From NCBI GenBank assembly GCA_947445495.1, contig CANFEI010000060.1, forward strand, positions 1-6,795: a DNA stretch of 6,795 nucleotides, read 5' to 3'. Shown here piece after piece: positions 1 to 6,795 of this stretch. This DNA comes from Alcaligenaceae bacterium (lineage in GTDB: Bacteria; Pseudomonadota; Gammaproteobacteria; Burkholderiales; Burkholderiaceae). The stretch's first letter is position 1, and the number at the start of each line of letters is the position of its first letter. The notes below the pieces were generated by a model, which saw nothing but the letters and a program-made list of their open reading frames with translations, was not told the origin of the DNA and ran no database searches. A program made the position numbers and the translations under genes.

Positions 1-3000
1 GAGCGATCCCACAACATGTGAGTGTGCGGATAGTCCAGCACCACGCAATACCTGCATCACCGCATCGCGCTCGGCAGCGGACACTTGAATCACCGCGCCA
101 ATCTCTTCGCTAAAGAGCGCTTTTAATGTCAGTTCATTACGCTGCACAGCCACCTGTTCCGGGCGAATTTTGTAATCTCCCCAATCTGCAGCATTGGCGT
201 CAATCGTGAGCATGTCGAGGTTTAGGGACACCCCAGTATGCCCTGCAAACGCCATTTCACACATTGTCGCAAACAAGCCGCCATCGGAGCGATCGTGATA
301 CGCCAACAGCACACCGCTTTGCGCAAGAGCACGAATGGTGACAAACATCGTGCGCAAGGATTGGGCGTCATCGACATCGGGCACCGTCTCGCCAACTTGA
401 TTACACACTTGCGCCAAAATAGAGGCGCCCATTCGGTGCTGGCCACGCCCTAAGTCGATCAAAATCAAGCTGGTGGGCCCGACATCGGTACGCAATGCTG
501 GGGTCAAAGATTGACGAACATCTGCAATAGGTGCAAAAGCCGTGACGATTAAAGAGACTGGCGAAATGACCTTGCGCGCGTCTGTGCCTTCTGTCCAAGC
601 CGTTTGCATAGACAGCGAATCTTTACCCACAGGGATTGAAAGACCTACCTCTTGACACAGCAAACTGACCGCCGAAACCGTATCGTAGAGCGCAGCATCT
701 TGTCCGGGCGCGCCGCAAGCAGCCATCCAGTTTGCCGACAGTTTGATGTCCTCCATCTGCGCCACATCGGCTGCCGCTAGATTCGTCAGGGCTTCTGCAA
801 CGGCCATCCTTCCGGACGCGGGCGCATTAATCATCGCAAGCGGTGTGCGCTCACCCATCGCCATTGCTTCGCCGCGCGTATCGTCATGGTCGGACAGTGT
901 GACGGCACAGTCTGCCACAGGAATCTGCCATGGCCCCACCATTTGATCGCGGCTAGATAAACCGCCAACCGTACGGTCACCGATCGTAATCAGGAAAGAC
1001 TTGTCTGCAACGGTCGGGTGTTGCAGCACACGCGTGACTGCATCGTCTAGCGATATCACTGTCAAATCAAGTGCCGAGGTCTCGGGCGTTAGCCGCTTCA
1101 CGTCCCGCGTCATGCGCGGTGGCTTACCGAGAATCACGTCAATCGGCACATCCACGGGCCTCGTCCCGACTTGAGGTTGAATCGGGTCGAGTCCAGGTAA
1201 CCCTTCACCGATCACCACTTTTAATTGCCGCTCTTTCGTCGCCATGCCAACAATTGCAAAGGGGCAACGTTCTCGTTGCGCAATCTGCTCAAAACGCGCT
1301 AAGTCTTCTGGAAGTACCGATAGTACGTAGCGCTCTTGTGATTCATTGCTCCATATTTCTGCGGCAGACATGCCGGATTCTTCGAGTGGTACGCGCTTTA
1401 GATCAAAGGTTGCCCCACGCCCCGCGTCATTGACCAACTCAGGAAAGGCGTTAGACAGTCCACCCGCTCCGACATCATGAATGGCAACAATTGGATTATT
1501 GGCACCCTGCTGCCAACAGCGATCAATCACCTCTTGGCAGCGGCGTTCAATCTCGGGATTGCCACGTTGGACTGAATCAAAATCCAACGCTGCCGTATTC
1601 GTGCCCACAGCCATACTTGAGGCCGCACTTCCGCCCATCCCAATACGCAGACCCGGGCCACCAAGCTGTATCAACAAAGAACCAGGTTGAATCACATTCT
1701 TCTTGGTACATCCCTCATCGATGCTTCCCAGTCCACCCGCAATCATGATGGGTTTGTGATAACCCCACCTTGTCAGCCCAGCGGTTTGCTCAAAGGAACG
1801 GAAATAACCGAGCAGGTTCGGGCGACCAAACTCATTATTGAACGCAGCAGCCCCTAAGGGGGCATCGATCATGATCGAAAGCGGGCTAGCAATGCGATCG
1901 GGTGCACCGTGATGATCTGATTCCCACACACGGGGCGCGTCATCCAATCGCAAATGCGAAACAGTAAAGCCGGCCAAGCCCGCCTTGGGTTTTGAGCCTC
2001 GACCCGTCGCCCCTTCATCGCGAATTTCACCGCCCGAACCCGTCGAAGCCCCTTCGAATGGCGCGATGGCGGTCGGATGGTTGTGCGTCTCTACCTTCAT
2101 CACCGTGTGCACGAGATGCGCACGACTTGCATACGTGGGCGCAATGCCCGCTGCGGGAAGACGTGCCTCAAAGCGCTGAGCGAGCCCGCCCGCCATGATC
2201 GCTGCGTTATCGGAGTAGGCTACGACCGTACCCAGCGGCTGCGCCGCATGGGTCTCTCGAATCATCCCGAATAAGGTTTTGTCGGTTGGCTTGCCGTCAA
2301 TCACCCATTGCGCGTTGAATATTTTGTGTCGGCAATGCTCACTATTTGCCTGGGCAAACATCATGAGTTCGACGTCAGTGGGATCGCGACCTAACTCAGT
2401 GAATGATTGGGTCAGATAATCAATTTCATCGTCGGATAGAGCAAGGCCGAGGGCGCTATTCGCTTGGGCAAGTGCTTCTCGACCCGTAGCAGTCACGGGG
2501 ACAGTACGTATTTCCTTGCCGGGCAAGGACTCAAACAACGCCGTTGGATCAAAGCGCTGATCGACCACGGTCTCGGTCATCCGGTCATGCAAACAGTCGG
2601 CGGCACGGGCGAGCATTTCAGCGTCAAAGCTTTTAGTCTTGAGCCAACCTCGCTCGGGGATCAACGCGTATCGAACGCCACGTTCGATACGACGAACATT
2701 GTTGAGCCCGCAGTTGTGCGCGATATCGGTGGCTTTACTGGCCCACGAAGAAACCGTTCCCAAGCGCGGGATCACGGTTAACGCAAGTGCCTCTGCGGAG
2801 CCGTTCGTGACCGCAGCCTGTCCGTAGTCCAACAATTGGACAATTTTTGCGTGCTCGTCTTTGGGCAGTGCACGGTCACACCAGACGTAATGCTCAAACC
2901 GGGCAGTAATCTCTGCAATCGGCAAGCCTAGTTCTTTCAACTTTGACAGCAGTCGTTCATGCCTAAAAGGGGATAAAACAGACGAGCCAGGGATTTGCAG

Positions 3001-3012
3001 GATGTCAGACAC
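1..3012 (-). CDS. purL: Phosphoribosylformylglycinamidine synthase, large single-chain type (3'-truncated by window edge)
   Basis: This enzyme (FGAM synthase) catalyses the ATP- and glutamine-dependent conversion of FGAR to FGAM, the fourth step of de novo purine synthesis, in the cytoplasm. The frame is open for 1004 codons from a GTG at 3012 to position 1 with no stop or frameshift. The protein begins with [14 protein letters not shown]. Family motifs appear in order: [13 protein letters not shown] (about residues 224-236), [14 protein letters not shown] (306-319), the [15 protein letters not shown] loop (325-339), [15 protein letters not shown] (512-526), [10 protein letters not shown] (555-564), GKDSLSM (796-802) and HDRSDGGL (906-913). 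These match the PurS-like N-terminus, the linker and both AIR-synthase-like halves. The single-chain family is about 1300 residues, so roughly 300 are missing, including the whole class I glutaminase domain with its Cys-His-Glu triad. GTG is the only plausible start: an in-frame TAA lies at 3054-3052 with no other start codon between, and the next in-frame ATG is far downstream. No clear Shine-Dalgarno sequence precedes it. It is divergent from dctP and appears monocistronic on this side. Confidence 0.97.
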   Translation of the reverse strand, partial: MSDILQIPGSSVLSPFRHERLLSKLKELGLPIAEITARFEHYVWCDRALPKDEHAKIVQLLDYGQAAVTNGSAEALALTVIPRLGTVSSWASKATDIAHNCGLNNVRRIERGVRYALIPERGWLKTKSFDAEMLARAADCLHDRMTETVVDQRFDPTALFESLPGKEIRTVPVTATGREALAQANSALGLALSDDEIDYLTQSFTELGRDPTDVELMMFAQANSEHCRHKIFNAQWVIDGKPTDKTLFGMIRETHAAQPLGTVVAYSDNAAIMAGGLAQRFEARLPAAGIAPTYASRAHLVHTVMKVETHNHPTAIAPFEGASTGSGGEIRDEGATGRGSKPKAGLAGFTVSHLRLDDAPRVWESDHHGAPDRIASPLSIMIDAPLGAAAFNNEFGRPNLLGYFRSFEQTAGLTRWGYHKPIMIAGGLGSIDEGCTKKNVIQPGSLLIQLGGPGLRIGMGGSAASSMAVGTNTAALDFDSVQRGNPEIERRCQEVIDRCWQQGANNPIVAIHDVGAGGLSNAFPELVNDAGRGATFDLKRVPLEESGMSAAEIWSNESQERYVLSVLPEDLARFEQIAQRERCPFAIVGMATKERQLKVVIGEGLPGLDPIQPQVGTRPVDVPIDVILGKPPRMTRDVKRLTPETSALDLTVISLDDAVTRVLQHPTVADKSFLITIGDRTVGGLSSRDQMVGPWQIPVADCAVTLSDHDDTRGEAMAMGERTPLAMINAPASGRMAVAEALTNLAAADVAQMEDIKLSANWMAACGAPGQDAALYDTVSAVSLLCQEVGLSIPVGKDSLSMQTAWTEGTDARKVISPVSLIVTAFAPIADVRQSLTPALRTDVGPTSLILIDLGRGQHRMGASILAQVCNQVGETVPDVDDAQSLRTMFVTIRALAQSGVLLAYHDRSDGGLFATMCEMAFAGHTGVSLNLDMLTIDANAADWGDYKIRPEQVAVQRNELTLKALFSEEIGAVIQVSAAERDAVMQVLRGAGLSAHSHVVGSL
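2667..2691. repeat. Perfect inverted repeat inside purL (11-bp arms, 3-nt spacer)
   Basis: CGTATCGAACG (2667-2677) and CGTTCGATACG (2681-2691) are exact reverse complements separated by CCA. The element lies in purL codons about 108-116, which read RIERGVRY. As RNA from either strand it would form a strong 11-bp hairpin with a triloop. No T-run follows, so it is not an intrinsic terminator. Its function, if any, is unknown. The encoded residues look like conserved PurL sequence, so coincidental codon choice is possible. Confidence 0.8.
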
Positions 3013-3048
3013 AGTGAAAGCCGGTGATTTAGGTAGGGGAAAACACGC

Positions 3049-3054
3049 ATTTTA
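3049..3054 (-). promoter_or_regulatory. Candidate -10 element for purL
   Basis: On the minus strand TAAAAT (3054 to 3049) matches TATAAT at five of six positions and lies about 37 bp before the purL GTG. No convincing -35 hexamer is found at 16-18 bp upstream. An identical TAAAAT occurs 20 bp further up (3074 to 3069), so which one is used, if either, is unclear. Confidence 0.25.
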
Positions 3055-3079
3055 GCGCTCTAACTGAAATTTTAGGGCT
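3049..3079. repeat. Imperfect direct repeat in the purL/dctP divergent spacer
   Basis: ATTTTAGCGCT (3049-3059) and ATTTTAGGGCT (3069-3079) match at 10 of 11 positions and are spaced exactly 20 bp apart, about two helical turns. A shorter partial copy, TTTAGG, occurs at 3028-3033. On the minus strand each full copy contains TAAAAT, which resembles a -10 hexamer and could serve purL. The second copy touches the candidate dctP -35. The arrangement would suit a regulator binding twice on one face of the DNA, but no known operator is recognised. Confidence 0.45.
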
Positions 3080-3105
3080 GAGACTAAGACCATCCTTGCT
3101 ATGAT
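3078..3105 (+). promoter_or_regulatory. Candidate sigma70-type promoter for dctP
   Basis: CTGAGA (3078-3083, four of six matches to TTGACA) is followed after 16 bp by TATGAT (3100-3105, five of six matches to TATAAT). Transcription would start near 3112, giving a leader of about 30 nt before the dctP ATG. This is the best hexamer pair in the spacer. It is a consensus match by eye, not an established promoter. Confidence 0.4.
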
Positions 3106-3129
3106 GGCCTTCGCATTCTTTTTTACCTT

Positions 3130-3134
3130 GGAGA
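3130..3134 (+). promoter_or_regulatory. Ribosome binding site of dctP
   Basis: GGAGA lies six bases before the ATG at 3141, in an A-rich context. It fixes the start, which also places the twin-arginine motif right at the N-terminus. Confidence 0.75.
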
Positions 3135-3140
3135 CAAAAA

Positions 3141-4160
3141 ATGTCCATTTCGAGACGCACCCTGTTGACTGGCGCTGGTGCCGGTGTCATCACCCTTGCC
3201 GCCCCGCTAAATAGCGTCTGGGCGCAATCCAAAGCAGAGTTTTCGTATAAATACGCGAACAACCTGCCCCTAACGCACCCCATGAACATTCGTGCCAAAG
3301 AAATGGCTGACGCCGTTCAAAAAGACACCCAAGGACGCGTTGAGATACGAATCTTCCCAAGCAGCCAGCTTGGTTCGGACACCGACATGCTAAGTCAGGT
3401 ACGCAACGGCGGTGTGGAGTTCTTCACGCTGTCAGGTCTGATCCTAGCAACGTTAGTCCCTGCTGCGTCCATTACGGGCATTGGCTTTGCCTTTAGCGAT
3501 TACAACGCCGTATGGAAAGCGCTCGACGGAGACCTCGGCGCGCACGTACGCAGAGAGATCGGAAAGGCGAACCTTGTTGCGATGGACAAAATCTGGGATA
3601 ACGGTTTCCGTCAAATTACATCCTCGACCAAGCCGATTCAAACCGCAGACGATTTGAAGGGTTTCAAAATTCGCGTTCCGGTGTCGCCACTTTGGACCTC
3701 CATGTTCAAAGCTTTCGACTCGGCACCTGCCTCCATCAACTTTAACGAGGTGTACAGCGCACTTCAGACAAAGATTGTCGACGGCCAGGAAAACCCCCTC
3801 GCAATTATTGACACGGCAAAACTCAACGAAGTGCAGAAATTCTGCTCGATCACCAATCATATGTGGGATGGCTTCTGGTTCCTCGCGAACCGTCGTGCCT
3901 GGGAGCGTCTGCCAGAGAAACTGCGTACAGTCGTTGCCGGTCATATTAATGCCGCAGGTATGAAAGAGCGCACTGACGTTGCTGCAATGAACGCAGGCCT
4001 ACAGAAAGGCCTGACCGAAAAGGGTATGGTCTTTAATCAGACAAAGGCCGATTCCTTCCGCGATCGTCTGCGTGCAGGTGGTTTCTACTCAGAATGGAAA
4101 GGCAAACTTGGAAATGAGGCATGGGAGTTGCTCGAAAAATCGAGCGGCAAACTGTCTTAA
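3141..4160 (+). CDS. dctP: TRAP transporter periplasmic substrate-binding protein, DctP family, Tat-exported
   Basis: This 339-residue protein is the extracytoplasmic solute receptor of a tripartite ATP-independent periplasmic (TRAP) transporter. It binds a small organic acid and delivers it to the QM permease. The N-terminus MSISRRTLLTGAGAGV carries a twin-arginine motif (Arg5-Arg6), a short hydrophobic stretch and a likely signal peptidase site after VWA (residue 28). It is therefore expected to cross the membrane folded, through Tat. The mature part shows DctP-family features: NLPLTHPMN near 41-49, IFPSSQLGSDTDML (71-84), WDNGFRQITSS (152-162), the LKGFKIRVP segment (172-180) whose Arg178 is the probable carboxylate-clamping arginine, and NEVYSALQTKIVDGQENP (202-219). 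Length is normal for the family. It heads the transporter unit and is followed by two hairpins before dctQM. The substrate cannot be read from the sequence: C4-dicarboxylates, other 2-hydroxy or 2-oxo acids, or aromatic acids are all possible, and the gene symbol denotes only the family. Confidence 0.93.
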   Translation: MSISRRTLLTGAGAGVITLAAPLNSVWAQSKAEFSYKYANNLPLTHPMNIRAKEMADAVQKDTQGRVEIRIFPSSQLGSDTDMLSQVRNGGVEFFTLSGLILATLVPAASITGIGFAFSDYNAVWKALDGDLGAHVRREIGKANLVAMDKIWDNGFRQITSSTKPIQTADDLKGFKIRVPVSPLWTSMFKAFDSAPASINFNEVYSALQTKIVDGQENPLAIIDTAKLNEVQKFCSITNHMWDGFWFLANRRAWERLPEKLRTVVAGHINAAGMKERTDVAAMNAGLQKGLTEKGMVFNQTKADSFRDRLRAGGFYSEWKGKLGNEAWELLEKSSGKLS

Positions 4161-4172
4161 ATCACAGCCGTT

Positions 4173-4199
4173 AAACGGACTAGCTCTGCTATTCCGTTT
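4173..4199 (+). other. Stem-loop just after the dctP stop, without T-tract
   Basis: AAACGGA (4173-4179) pairs with TCCGTTT (4193-4199). Inside it TAGC (4181-4184) pairs with GCTA (4188-4191) around a TCT triloop, with a single C/T mismatch between the two helices. The stem begins 13 bases after the dctP stop codon and has no following T-run. It would not terminate by itself. It may protect the 3' end of the dctP transcript from exonucleases. Confidence 0.6.
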
Positions 4200-4208
4200 G
4201 TCACGACT

Positions 4209-4243
4209 CCGGGCGACTGTCCTTGTACAGCGCCCGGTTTTTT
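4209..4243 (+). terminator. Intrinsic terminator between dctP and dctQM
   Basis: CCGGGCG (4209-4215) pairs with CGCCCGG (4231-4237). The helix continues, past a bulged A, with CTGT (4217-4220) and ACAG (4227-4230) around a six-base loop, and is followed directly by six T (4238-4243). A GC-rich stem with an immediate T-run is the classic Rho-independent form. It ends 23 bases before the dctQM ATG, so read-through must feed dctQM unless it has its own promoter. Partial termination would give more binding protein than permease. Confidence 0.85.
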
Positions 4244-4266
4244 ATATGACCTAAGCGGGAATCGCC

Positions 4267-6105
4267 ATGTCGACCGAGATCACTGCTCCCCCTCTGCCCA
4301 TCGTCTCTCGTCTGCTTAAGCCGATAGAATTTGCAAGCGCGTTGCTCTTGGTCGTCATTGTGGTGATGTTGCTGGTAGGGGTCGTTGCGCGTTATGTCTT
4401 TTCTATCCCGATCGTTTGGATCGATGAAGTCGTTTCGCTTTCTTTCTTGTGGCTCGCGATGTTGGGAACCGCGATAGCGATGCACCGCAACGAGCACTTA
4501 CGGCTAACGCTGTTTTTAGAAATGATGCCCGAGCGTGTCCGGGGTTTTGTTCATGCGCTCGCGTTGGTTGCGATTGCGGCCTTTCTCATCGCCCTCATCC
4601 GCCCAGCGATCATCTACGCAGAAGACGAATGGTTTGTAAAAACGCCTGCCCTTGATCTTCCCAACACTTACCGGGTCTCTGCGCTTGCCTTTGGCATTTT
4701 GACGATGCTGGGTGTACTAGCTGTCTACGCAAGCCACACAGTGAGCAAGGCAAACCTGCTAGGCGCGAGCATCGTCGTGGCTGCTTTTGCCGCCGCTTGC
4801 TGGTTAGGATCAGACTTTTTGACGAGTCTCGGTCTCTACAACATTATGATTTTTTTGGTTGTGCTGGTCGCGCTATGCCTCGTTGCAGGCGTGCCGATCG
4901 CCTTTTGCTTTGGGTTGGGTGCGCTAAGCTACCTTGGCTTCACAACGACCGTGCCTCTGATGGTGATCATCGGACGAATGGATGAAGGGATGTCGAGCCT
5001 AATTCTCGTGTCGGTACCCATCTTTGTCTTGCTCGGTTGTGTGCTGGATGCCACGGGGATGGGAAAGGCTATTGTTGATTTTCTCGCCTCGCTGCTCGGC
5101 CATATCAAGGCCGGCATGTCCTACGTGCTACTTGGATCGCTGTTTATTGTTTCCGGCATTTCTGGCTCAAAAGTGTCTGATATGGCGACGATTGCCCCCG
5201 CACTATTCCCTGAGATGAAACGTCGCGGTCATAAGCCGAAGGAGATGATTGCGCTACTTGCGACGGGCGCTGCCATGGCGGACACCGTACCTCCGAGCAT
5301 CGTCTTGATTGTGCTGGGTTCCGTCGCTGGCGTATCCATTGCGGGCCTATTCCAAAGCGGCGTTGTCATCGCAGCGGTATTGCTAGTGGCGTTAGCCTTG
5401 CTGGCACGCTGGAAAGCCCGCCACGAGATCATGGATAACGTACGTCGTGCGAGCTGGACGGTGATCGGCCGGACACTGCTGATCGCCGGACCCGCATTGG
5501 TACTTCCGTTTCTGATTCGAAGCGCGGTCGGCGGAGGTGTCGCGACAGCAACGGAAGTGTCAACGATTGCGGTGCTATACGCCATGATCATCGGCCAAGT
5601 GCTTTATGGCGGGATCGGTTGGCGTAAGGTCTACGCCATGTTGGTTGAAACCGCAGCGTTAAGCGGTGCCATTCTCTTAATCCTTGGTACCGCTTCTGCA
5701 ATGGCCTGGGCGATCACACAGAGTGGCGCAGTGCAAAGCCTGTCTCAGTTCCTCACGACCTTACCAGGAGGCATTTTCGGCTTCATGGTCATCACGATTC
5801 TCGTCTTCCTGATTCTGGGCTGTTTACTCGAGGGCCTGCCAGCAATCTTAATTCTGGCACCCATCATGTTCCCCATTGCAAAGAAGCTTGGTATCCATGA
5901 CATTCACTACGCAATGGTAGTGGTCACAGCGATGAATATTGGGCTGATGATGCCACCCATTGGTGTCGGCTTTTATGTGGCTTGTCGGATTGGAAATACC
6001 TCACCCGATGACGTGATGGGTGCGATATGGCCTTACATTGCCGCACTCATCGTTGGGCTGATTGCCATTGCTGCAGTGCCTTGGTTCTCGACCGTGGCGC
6101 TCTAG
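4267..6105 (+). CDS. dctQM: TRAP transporter fused small and large membrane subunits (DctQ-DctM)
   Basis: This 612-residue inner-membrane protein combines both TRAP permease subunits, and with the upstream binding protein it makes a complete importer driven by an ion gradient. Residues about 17-160 form the DctQ part with four hydrophobic segments (about 21-41, 49-71, 95-118, 136-158). Its typical RYVF...WIDEVV signature spans residues 42-56. A further hydrophobic segment (about 165-185) joins it to the DctM part (about 188-612), so the chain is continuous across the fusion. DctM motifs include VSVPIFVLLGCVLDATGMG (248-266), GISGSKVSDMATIAPALF (297-314), TGAAMADTVPPSIVLI (333-348), EGLPAILILAPIMFPI (522-537) and NIGLMMPPIGVGFYVACRIG (557-576). 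Similar fusions are known, for example SiaQM of sialic acid TRAP systems, but family membership does not reveal the substrate here. The start ATG follows a weak GGGA about five bases upstream and lies just past the terminator. The stop TAG is part of an inverted repeat. Confidence 0.93.
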   Translation: MSTEITAPPLPIVSRLLKPIEFASALLLVVIVVMLLVGVVARYVFSIPIVWIDEVVSLSFLWLAMLGTAIAMHRNEHLRLTLFLEMMPERVRGFVHALALVAIAAFLIALIRPAIIYAEDEWFVKTPALDLPNTYRVSALAFGILTMLGVLAVYASHTVSKANLLGASIVVAAFAAACWLGSDFLTSLGLYNIMIFLVVLVALCLVAGVPIAFCFGLGALSYLGFTTTVPLMVIIGRMDEGMSSLILVSVPIFVLLGCVLDATGMGKAIVDFLASLLGHIKAGMSYVLLGSLFIVSGISGSKVSDMATIAPALFPEMKRRGHKPKEMIALLATGAAMADTVPPSIVLIVLGSVAGVSIAGLFQSGVVIAAVLLVALALLARWKARHEIMDNVRRASWTVIGRTLLIAGPALVLPFLIRSAVGGGVATATEVSTIAVLYAMIIGQVLYGGIGWRKVYAMLVETAALSGAILLILGTASAMAWAITQSGAVQSLSQFLTTLPGGIFGFMVITILVFLILGCLLEGLPAILILAPIMFPIAKKLGIHDIHYAMVVVTAMNIGLMMPPIGVGFYVACRIGNTSPDDVMGAIWPYIAALIVGLIAIAAVPWFSTVAL

Positions 6106-6118
6106 ATCAATCGATCTA
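6103..6118. repeat. Inverted repeat overlapping the dctQM stop codon
   Basis: TAGATC (6103-6108) and GATCTA (6113-6118) are exact complements around AATC. The first three bases are the dctQM stop codon. No T-run follows on either strand and the stem is AT-rich and short, so it is at best a weak 3'-end structure. Confidence 0.5.
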
Positions 6119-6129
6119 AAGACACCACG

Positions 6130-6147
6130 GCCCTGTCGGCAAAGGGC
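6130..6147. other. Small hairpin in the dctQM/lpd convergent spacer
   Basis: GCCCT (6130-6134) pairs with AGGGC (6143-6147) around an eight-base loop. It abuts the lpd stop codon on the minus strand and lies about 25 bases past the dctQM stop on the plus strand. There is no proper T-run on either side, so it could be a weak bidirectional end structure but is not a convincing intrinsic terminator. Confidence 0.35.
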
Positions 6148-6795
6148 TAACGCTTGCGCACAGGGGGTAAATCAGTGCAATGGCCATGAGCGGCCTCTGC
6201 AGCCAGTCCGACCGACTCACCAAGGGTTGGATGAGGATGAATCGTCTTGCCGATGTCTACGGCGTCCGCACCCATCTCAATGGCAAGTGCCACTTCACTA
6301 ATGAGATCGCCGGCATGCGTACCCACAATACCGCCACCCAAAATCTTGTGTGATGTGGCATCAAACAATAGCTTGGTGAATCCTTCATCGCGACCATTCG
6401 CAATCGCGCGACCGGAAGCCGCCCAAGGGAACAAGCCTTTCGTAATCGCAACACCTTGTTGCGCGGCCTGCTCTTCAGTCAAGCCGACCCACGCCACTTC
6501 AGGATCTGTGTAGGCAACAGAAGGAATCACACGCGCATCAAAGAAGCTCTTTTGACCCGCAGCCACTTCGGCAGCAACATGCCCTTCGTGCACAGCCTTA
6601 TGGGCGAGCATGGGTTGGCCGACAATGTCTCCGATCGCGAAGATGTGCGCAACGTTTGTGCGCATCTGATGATCGACATCAATAAAACCACGGTCCGTGA
6701 TGACCACTCCGGCCTTTTCAGCCGCAAGTTTTTTCCCGTTGGGTGTACGTCCGACCGCTTGGAGCACGAGATCGTAACGTTGCGGCTCAGCGGGC
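6147..6795 (-). CDS. lpdA: Dihydrolipoamide dehydrogenase (E3), C-terminal part; 5' end beyond window
   Basis: E3 reoxidises dihydrolipoyl groups of 2-oxoacid dehydrogenase complexes, passing electrons through a redox disulfide and FAD to NAD, in the cytoplasm. The last 215 codons are present, ending at TAG (6149-6147). Visible elements, numbered from the first whole codon at the edge, are: the end of the NAD domain, LVLQAVGRTPN (10-20); the second FAD motif, IFAIGDIVGQPMLAHKAVHEGH, with Asp56; the dimerisation domain with IPSVAYTDPEVAWVGLTEEQA; and HPHPTLGESVGLAAEAAHG, holding the catalytic His188-Glu193 pair. The C-terminus CTDLPPVRKR resembles E. coli Lpd and the pyruvate dehydrogenase-linked E3 of betaproteobacteria, not the 2-oxoglutarate dehydrogenase-linked type. 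The gene therefore probably ends an aceE-aceF-lpd operon lying to the right (inference). Missing are the GxGxxG FAD motif, the CxxxxC disulfide and any N-terminal lipoyl domain. The GTG at 6767 inside this frame is not a start, because the frame continues to the edge with typical Lpd residues. It is convergent with dctQM. Confidence 0.95.
   Translation of the reverse strand, partial: PAEPQRYDLVLQAVGRTPNGKKLAAEKAGVVITDRGFIDVDHQMRTNVAHIFAIGDIVGQPMLAHKAVHEGHVAAEVAAGQKSFFDARVIPSVAYTDPEVAWVGLTEEQAAQQGVAITKGLFPWAASGRAIANGRDEGFTKLLFDATSHKILGGGIVGTHAGDLISEVALAIEMGADAVDIGKTIHPHPTLGESVGLAAEAAHGHCTDLPPVRKR

Noticed and set aside
1071..1433. 120-residue plus-strand open frame inside purL
   Set aside because: It is antisense to conserved PurL sequence, including [10 protein letters not shown], with no recognisable protein features.
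3029..3298. 89-residue minus-strand open frame across the purL/dctP spacer and the dctP start
   Set aside because: It lies antisense to the dctP start and signal peptide and spans the dctP promoter and ribosome site, and its protein resembles nothing I know. It is a shadow.
3453..3944. 163-residue minus-strand open frame inside dctP
   Set aside because: It is antisense to the well-supported DctP protein and has no recognisable domain or start signals.
3994..4013. 7-bp inverted repeat (CAGGCCT / AGGCCTG, six-base loop) inside dctP
   Set aside because: It is short, within the coding region, has no T-run, and is built from a palindromic hexamer occurring twice, so chance is adequate.
4198..4248. 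Possible promoter for dctQM (TTGTCA at 4198 or TTGTAC at 4223 with an AT-rich TATATG near 4243)
   Set aside because: TTGTCA has no -10 at the right distance, and TTGTAC matches poorly with only about 14 bp of spacing. The AT-rich part is the T-run of the terminator.
6635..6667. Repeated GTGCGCA within lpd
   Set aside because: These are two short direct copies in coding sequence explained by codon use. They do not form a stem or a longer repeat.

Overview
The window looks like ordinary chromosomal DNA from a betaproteobacterium, most likely of the order Burkholderiales and possibly Alcaligenaceae-like. This rests on three things: a single-chain, large-type PurL beginning [14 protein letters not shown], a twin-arginine-exported TRAP binding protein, and an E. 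coli-type (pyruvate dehydrogenase-type) Lpd ending in CTDLPP. By eye the base composition is moderate in GC and fairly even, and I see no insertion sequence, integrase, tRNA, rRNA or CRISPR array. The taxonomic call is inference from family resemblance only.

Layout. Positions 1-3012 (minus strand) hold the first 1004 codons of purL, which runs off the left edge before its glutaminase domain. A 128-bp divergent spacer (3013-3140) carries a GC-poor direct repeat and a candidate promoter. It leads into a two-gene plus-strand TRAP transporter unit: a DctP-family periplasmic binding protein (3141-4160) and a fused DctQ-DctM membrane protein (4267-6105). The 106 bp between these two genes holds two consecutive hairpins, the second a textbook intrinsic terminator. 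A short convergent spacer (6106-6146) then separates dctQM from the 3' part of lpd on the minus strand (6147-6795), which runs off the right edge.

How the genes work together. The two TRAP genes form one functional unit: the exported binding protein captures an organic acid in the periplasm, and the QM membrane protein imports it using an ion gradient. The internal terminator suggests the binding protein is made in excess over the membrane protein. purL (de novo purine synthesis) and lpd (E3 of a 2-oxoacid dehydrogenase complex, probably pyruvate dehydrogenase) are housekeeping neighbours transcribed in the opposite direction, and nothing in the sequence ties them to the transporter.

I did not find a clearly undescribed system. 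The most interesting points are the hairpin pair between dctP and dctQM, a near-perfect two-turn-spaced direct repeat in the purL/dctP divergent promoter region, and a perfect 11-bp-arm inverted repeat buried in the purL coding sequence.
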